Source of the DNA: Euptelea pleiosperma | Taxonomy: Eukaryota; Streptophyta; Magnoliopsida; Ranunculales; Eupteleaceae | Reading direction: 5' to 3' | Length of the DNA stretch: 64,000 nucleotides | Assembly: GCA_035048495.1 (NCBI GenBank) | Contig: CM068553.1 | Coordinates: forward strand, 22,693,190-22,757,189 | Shown here: piece after piece, positions 58,395-64,000 of the stretch | Layout of the letters: each line of letters begins with the position of its first letter | Position numbering within the stretch: the stretch's first letter is position 1 | Notes under the pieces: model-generated | What the model saw: the letters and a program-made list of their open reading frames with translations, nothing else | The model's database searches: none | Told to the model about the DNA's origin: nothing | Translations under genes and position numbers: made by a program

Positions 58395-59460
58395 TTCCAT
58401 GGTTTTTTGATAAACTTGTCATCCAGAGTTTCCAAGTACTAGCTCCCTCCTACGCCGACTTCCCTGACTCTGTAAGGTGCCTCCCAGTTCATAGCCAGTT
58501 TCCCAGCATTTTTTTCTCAAGTATTCGGAAACACTTTTCGTAGAACCAAGTCACCCTACTGGAAGCTCCTTGGCTTTACCTTCCACTGGTACCATCTCTT
58601 CAAGGATTGATGGTAACCTTCCAGCTTTATCTTGGCCGACTCCTTTCTTTCTTCCGCCATATCGATATTGAACTTCTAAATCTCGACGTCGACTCGTGTT
58701 TCTACAGCCATGTGCCGAGAGGTGCCGATAACCATCTCGGATTGAATGACTACCTCCATACCAAATCCCAATGCAAAAGGGGACTCTCCATTCCCTGTCC
58801 TCGGAGTGGTCCGATAAGCCCAAAGGACCCCATCCAGTATCTCGGCCCATTTTCCCTTGGCACTTTCTAGTATTTTCTTCAAATTCTCACCAACAATCTT
58901 GTTTGAGGCTTTAGCTTGTCCATTTCCTTGTGGATACATGGGAACTGAGAATACTGCTTGATGTTGAATTTCTTGCAAAATGCTTCTATCTTCCATCCTC
59001 AGAACTGTGATCCATTATCCGAGATGAAGGCATATGGAAGGCCGAATCTGGTGATTATCCTTTCCCAAATGAATTTCTCAACTTCTTGTTAACGGACCTG
59101 TTGTAGGGCTACGGCTTCTACCCATTTCATGAAGTAGTCGATCGTTACTAACATAAATTGTCCTTTGCCTGGAGCCATAAGGAGAGGGCCGACTACATCC
59201 AACCCCTAGAGCGCAAACAGCCACGGACTGACTACCGAGTTCAATTCTCTTGCTAGTGCTTGGATAGTCGGTGCATGTTTCTGGCACTTGACACATTTCC
59301 TGACCTGTGCATTTTCCTGCATATATGGCTAGTACTATCCTTGGACCCATGCCTTGTGGGCCAACGATCTTCCTCCGGAGTGATTACCACACTCTCTTTC
59401 TTATATCTCGGCCATAATGAGTTGAGCTTGCTCTTGGGTTATGCATTTTAGTAATGGGTC
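58395..59460 (-). pseudogene. Tat integrase, with stops
   Basis: Minus-strand pieces in order: zinc-binding part (ITQEQAQLIMAEI, stop, CGNHSGGRSLAHKAW, CVKCQKHA), core with DVVGPL and ISDNGSQF, then VPMYPQGNGQAKASNKIVGE and KGKWAEILDGVLWAYRTTPR, and the C-terminal SH3-like part (FQLGDLVLRKVF ... YLETLDDKFIKKPWN). Several in-frame stops interrupt it. The usual catalytic Glu in GQAEASNK is Lys here, so the D,D,E triad is broken as well. Integrase would join the DNA copy to the genome. Confidence 0.85.
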
Positions 59461-60512
59461 GTCCGGCCGACTTCCGATACAACTCGCCCCCAAGTATCTG
59501 ATATCGGCGAGCCTTCTGCTCTATCCGTCTAGCCGTCTTCTTGTCCGGATCTCTCGTCCCGTTGGCCAGGTACTTTATAATTGGAGTCATCCAAGTTATG
59601 GCTACCTCTGTCTGGTTGCACATTTCCATCTCTACATCTTCTAGCTCAATACTCGACTTTTCTGGGAATTTGATGGGGATAGTCTTCTTCTCTGTTTCTC
59701 CCAGCATAGAAGCTACATATCCCAATGCGTTGGCATGTCGGTTCTCTCCTCTGTTGGTGTGGTGGAGTTTGGCTTTTCTAAAGTCTCCCATAATCCGCCC
59801 AATAATCTTCAGGTACTTGGCCAATCTCTCGTTCCTTGCCGCAAAGGATCCGTTAACTTATTTGACCACCAGTTGAGAGTCACTGAAAATCATTATGTCA
59901 TCTACGCCGACTTCAACTGCCATTTGAAGTCCGATAATAAGAGCTTCATACTTGACTTCGTTATTGGAAGTTGGGAATCCCAATTTAATTGTCAACTTGA
60001 TCCGAGTGTTCTCTAGGGTGATGAGGATAGCGTCGACACCAGCGTTGATACTATTTGCCAAACTGTCTATTAATAGCCTCCACCCATTTCTTTGATTCCA
60101 CGGATTTGGCAAGGCTTGCGCCCTAACTCTCTCGTTTGATTCCGACTCTGGCTCTTTAACACAAAAGGAATCTTCGATGGGGAAGTCGGCCAAGAAGTCA
60201 GCTATCGCCTGCCCCTGCTCTATTGTTCTCGATCGGTAGGTTATGTCGTACTGTCCCAAGGCCACTGCCCACTTTTTCATCTGTCTTGACTTCTCAAATT
60301 TTGTCAATACATTCTTCAAGGGGAGGTTAGTGATCACAGCTATGGGATGTGCCTGGAAGTAGGGTACCTCTGAGCCAAGAACATCAGGGCCAAACCGGCT
60401 CTATCAATCCTTGAGTACCTAGTCTTGGCATCTAGGAGGGTCTTACTCAGAAAATAAATTGGCTTTTCTCTTCCTTCCTCTTCTCGGATCAATATCGAAC
60501 TAAGAGCACAAT
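59461..60512 (-). pseudogene. Tat RNase H and additional RNase H, truncated by H1
   Basis: The minus strand has first the end of the reverse transcriptase-linked RNase H (SSILIREEEGREKPIYFLSK and WAVALGQYDITYRSRT, ADFLADFP). After a linker a second RNase H domain follows (WRLLIDS, SNNEVKYEALIIGLQ, IFSDSQLVVK), in which the D-E-D residues are kept. Then KAKLHHTNRGENRHANALGY leads to integrase. An extra RNase H before integrase is a Tat-lineage mark. One frame change lies near 60340 and another near 59850. The 5' side ends at LTR H1; reverse transcriptase is not in the window. Confidence 0.82.
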
Positions 60513-60850
60513 TGAAACAAGAGTTTTTTAGGTCGTTGGACGGAAACCCTAATTTCAACCATATTTTTAATTGATCCAAGACTTTAATCCTGCAAAATTT
60601 AAGAATTCTTGCATAGTGGAGAGTCAGATGTCGATCCGCACTCAAGATTAGTTGGATTAGCGCATTAAAGAACATGAAATGATAGATTTTTCTCAAAATA
60701 ATAAAGAGATGAGAGGGGTGGAAATCGATTTTAAACATTTATTTTGGAGAAATCATTAAACAACTAATAACATGGATGAAAATAGAATAAATAACCACTA
60801 ATTAAATTGCCACACATGTCTCATTAAAATAGAAAATTCTTACATTGCAT
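60513..60850 (-). mobile_element. LTR H1, left part
   Basis: Diverged family LTR start in plus orientation (TGAAACAAGAG, GGTCGTTGGACGGAAACCC, GATGTCGATCCGCACTC). It is interrupted at TACATTGCAT by H2. The remainder would lie beyond H2 and H3, outside the window. Confidence 0.75.
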
Positions 60851-62166
60851 TGAAAGTAGAGTTTTTTCGCGTCGTTGGTTACGGAAACCCTAGAATCAAC
60901 ACATTTGTAATTTGATCCGCATTTTAATCCTGCAAAATATAAACTTTTGTATAGGGATTCGTGTCGGATGTCGATCCGCACTCGGGGGTTAAGTCGCGCA
61001 ATTCATGAACATGAAATGACGGATTTATCTCAGAAATTGTGGTGGGGTGAGAATGGTTAAGCGATTTAAAACATGCTTAGTGATTTTTAAAGAGAGAAAT
61101 TGCCACAAGCAACCAAAAACACAAAAGTAAACTAAGAACAAGAATTGAACACAATATTGCAAAATCAAACTAAATTTTATTCGAATCAAATGTTGAGATA
61201 CAAACTTCTAATAAAAAGATAATAAAATGACAATTCTATAAAGCATAAAGAAATAGAGATGGAGACCTAGAGAGAGAAAGTAGAGAGAGAAAATGACTAA
61301 ATAGATCTAGAGATAGAGAGAAAGATTGTAGAGAGATAAACTTATTAGAGGGAAGTTTTTAGAGAGAGGAAGAAATAATAGAGAGGAAAAGAATTTTTCC
61401 TAAGTCTTACCATTGAAATGGGTCGGCAATGAAGGTTTGCAAGGTGGATCGACCGTGGTCTCCCACGAAAAGGAGAAGAACATGCCCGTGCGTGGTGGAG
61501 AAGAAGACCTGTAAGGACGATATCCAATGAGAATAAGTGCACACCGGTGTGGTTGTTGGATAAGGGAAGCTTTCAGGCTGGTAGAGTCGTGAGATGGATC
61601 AAATCTTGAAGAGGGGCGAATCCAATGGTGATGGAGGAGAGACCGATGGCAGCGCATGCACCCTTGCTGGTCGAACCAGCAAGGGATTACGTTAATGGCT
61701 TTGGGGTGCAGATTCGGTGTTGCTGGGTGCAGCACCGGCTCAAACACTTGCTGCTGGTGGTATTTCTGGAAGTGAGCGGAAGGCAGCAAGATGAGGGGGT
61801 CTGCAACTCCTCCGGTGATGGAGTTGCAGACGATGGAGGAGATCTCTAATATGGTGAGCAAGAGGGCGGAAGTCCACTCCGGTGGATGTGGCTGCTGGTG
61901 CGCTGGAGAAACTCACGACCAGGGTGAGATCGTGGAAGGCAAGGCTGGGAAGAGAATATCACGCCCATGGGATGAGCGTTGCCGATTTAGAGGACCGGAG
62001 TTGTAGAGGCGCACGGCCTTTAAGTTTTGGTTTTTTTTTTTATGCAGCAACCGTCCCTACTTTGAATGAGAGATTGAGGGAGAGAGTTCAGAGAATCTGC
62101 TGGGTTTCAAGGTTAGAGAGGGAGAGAGATGGAGGAGCCATTTGCTGATTCATTGTTGAAGATGGT
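60851..62166 (-). mobile_element. LTR H2, left part
   Basis: Starts TGAAAGTAGAG and has the conserved family end, the donor ATG|GTAAGA on the minus strand (plus 61405-61410), a wide inverted repeat (CTGCAACTCC at 61801-61810 facing GGAGTTGCAG at 61820-61829) and is interrupted by H3. Right end not in the window. Confidence 0.78.
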
Positions 62167-64000
62167 TGAAAGTAGGATTTTTCCGCGTCGTTGGTAACGG
62201 AAACCCTAACTTCAACACATTTTTAATTAATCCGAAACTTTTAACCTGTAGAATGAGCAATTTTGCATAGTGATTCGTGTCGGATGTCGATCCGCACTCG
62301 GGATTAGTCGGATTAGTGCGAATAAGAACATAAAATGACAGATAATATACAAGAGAAAAAGGAGAATGATGGAAGAGATGAGAAGGGCGAGTCGATTTAA
62401 AACACATCCAAATAAGATCCAGAGAAGACTAAAATAATCAAAATCAAATTGCATTAACTAAACTGTTGCTTACATGAAATAAATGACAGAAATAAATAAA
62501 GCAGTAAATCTATTCTAGAAAGCATGTAAGAAAGCATGTAAAAAGAGATTTTAGAGAGAGAGGAAGAAGGTAGAGAGAGAATTTTCACATCTCGGTCGTT
62601 TACCGGCCGACAAGGTATAGGTGAGAGAAAAACTCACCCTCTTGCATTCACCGAACAGAGTCAGTGGTGCAAAAAGGCGATCAGCCTGGGGATTCTAGAG
62701 AGAGAAAATAACCTCACACACTTACCATTGGAGTAGATCGGTGATCGGAATACGCAGGTGATTGTGACACTCCGGCCAAGGTTCAAGCATGGAGAAGGAT
62801 CGTCATGAAGATGGCCAATGAAGGTGGTACTTGATCGGTGAGTGCTTCGGCCCGGGCGGCATTAGTGGAGCGGAGTGGTTCTCGGCCAAGGAGTGGATCG
62901 GGCAGCATGGAAGATGATGACTGTTGAAGTACCAGCCACGTGGTGGCTATAGTGAATGGTGGGCCATAAATATGGAATGCTAAGAAGAAGGTGCATGGCA
63001 ACAAGAAGGCGGGCAACAGGTGGTTGCTAGTTATTGATCGGAGAAGAGGGAGGAGCTGCTAGTGCATTGGGAAGCATGTAAGAAAGCTCGCAGCAAGGAG
63101 ATCCAGGCTGTTTGGAGGCTGCCCTTGGGAGCTTGCCGGTTGGGGTATGAGGAGCCCGACTGATCTGGCCGTTGAGATGAGGCAGCAAGTCATGGACCTT
63201 GACTTCCACGTTGAAAGGTGGTGGCGGTGCTCATGCTGTCGCAATGGTGGAGGAGAGGACGATGGTAGGATCAGCAACACGTGGTGGCTGTTGTTGGAAG
63301 AAGACGCCGGAGTTGTAGGTTGGCTGGCCGGAGTGCAGCAACGTGAAAGAAGTTGGAAGATAGAATGCTAACGTGGAGAGGAGGCAGCAAAGTGCGTTTA
63401 GAGCACGCCCAAAGGAGCGCACAGCCAGGGGAGAAGAATCCGACCTGTTCGTGAGATAGGGGAGGAGCTGAGGGGCAGATCAATGGAGAAGCAGCACCGT
63501 TGAAAAGGGCTCTCCTCGCTGGAGTTTTCAGCACGCACAGGCGGTGGTGCGTGGGCAGCAACCGAAGTTGCAATAGCTTGGAAACCCATTGTTGGGTTCT
63601 GTGGAGGTGCTGGCGATCCAGCAGGGGCAAGGAGATGGAGCTAAGGTGGAGAAAAACGGAGTTGCAGATGGCTGGAATTCTGCAACTCCGGCGAGAAAAC
63701 AAAAGAGGAGAAGATGAAGAAGACGAGAAGGAAGAAGAGGAGAAGAAGGAGGGGGAAGAAGGGGAAAACGTGGGGGGCAAGTTTTGGGGAAAGGAGAGGA
63801 GGAGAGGGATTAGGAGATTAGGGTTTCGAACCCTCTCTTCTCCCCTTTTAAAGCTTCCCTATTTCCTTTAATGGAAATAGGGAATTTTTGAAAATAAAAA
63901 AACAAAATAAGAAAAATATATATATATATATTTTTTTTTTAAGTAAAATGCTACTTTTCTTTGGGGAATGTCCCCATTTAGTGGACCCCCCATTTTTTAA
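62167..64000 (-). mobile_element. LTR H3, cut by the window edge
   Basis: Starts TGAAAGTAGG; the first 540 bases are very close to element A LTRs. Its centre then differs from A and near 63830-64000 matches the inverse of LTR D (GGAAATAGGGA, GGGGGGTCCACTAAATGGGG). Donor ATG|GTAAGT on the minus strand at plus 62720-62725; wide inverted repeat at 63657-63690. The LTR continues past 64000. Confidence 0.8.

Larger units (their letters stand above)
5092..60512 (-). mobile_element. Relic of a Tat-lineage Ty3/gypsy retrotransposon, heavily invaded
   Basis: This is the oldest layer of the nest, read on the minus strand. Its own parts are: RNase H and integrase (60512 down to about 58395), an antisense gag-like ORF (52208-57413), a polypurine tract (51742-51761) and a 3' LTR (51741-51606 plus 5739-5092). 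It is broken by a copia element in the LTR, by LTR F in the antisense ORF and by LTR H1 in the RNase H region. Assignment to Tat rests on the second RNase H domain before integrase, on the R/U5 word CTTAAGCATCGGAGG in the LTR, and on the antisense ORF between integrase and 3' LTR. Integrase has several stops, so the element is dead. Reverse transcriptase, protease, gag and 5' LTR would lie past the H insertions, outside the window. Confidence 0.7.

Overview
The window is intergenic plant (angiosperm) nuclear DNA. It holds one intact host gene and about 55 kb of transposable elements stacked inside one another. Evidence for a plant is an arabinogalactan-protein gene, CACTA and Ty1/copia and Ty3/gypsy elements with plant-type primer sites (initiator Met-tRNA; a tRNA-Asp-like TGGCGCC start), and fragments of plant genes with splice sites. 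I cannot name the species.

Layout. 1-5091: the AGP gene (minus strand, 1934-2473) with TATA box and poly(A) signal, a fold-back MITE, short tandem repeats and old LTR-like debris. 5092-60512: remains of a minus-strand Tat-lineage Ty3/gypsy element (3' LTR, polypurine tract, antisense gag-like ORF, integrase, RNase H), whose upstream part lies beyond the right edge. A Ty1/copia element (5740-51605, duplication CAAGT) sits in its 3' LTR. A CACTA transposon (6486-40699, duplication AAT) sits in the copia left LTR. Two gag-only LTR retrotransposons sit in the CACTA: A (14170-25995, duplication ATTGC) and B (26077-38317, duplication ATGTG). Solo LTR C of the same family sits in the gag-like ORF of B.

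Further copies of this family (here the TGATATTCGC family, after the first bases of its LTR in sense orientation) are solo LTR D (41041-43751) and solo LTR E (48656-51217) in the two copia LTRs, LTR F (52381-55351) in the Tat antisense ORF, and three copies H1-H3 inserted successively into one another at 60513-64000. Several insertions are proved by an uninterrupted sister copy of the target in this window.

Most interesting points. (1) The TGATATTCGC family has LTRs with conserved ends but a fast-changing centre. Every centre carries an inverted-repeat motif (arms CCGGAGTTGCA and TGCAACTCCGG) and ends at a splice-donor-like GTRAGT/GTAACT/GTAAGA site. (2) The CACTA, about 10.1 kb without its passengers, carries exon fragments resembling five unrelated host genes (LST8, PDR-type ABCG, GDT1-like, YSL, RPF1), so it looks like a Pack-CACTA. 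(3) The Tat relic has a gag-like ORF antisense to pol with its own TATA box. No prokaryotic feature, tRNA, rRNA or CRISPR was seen.
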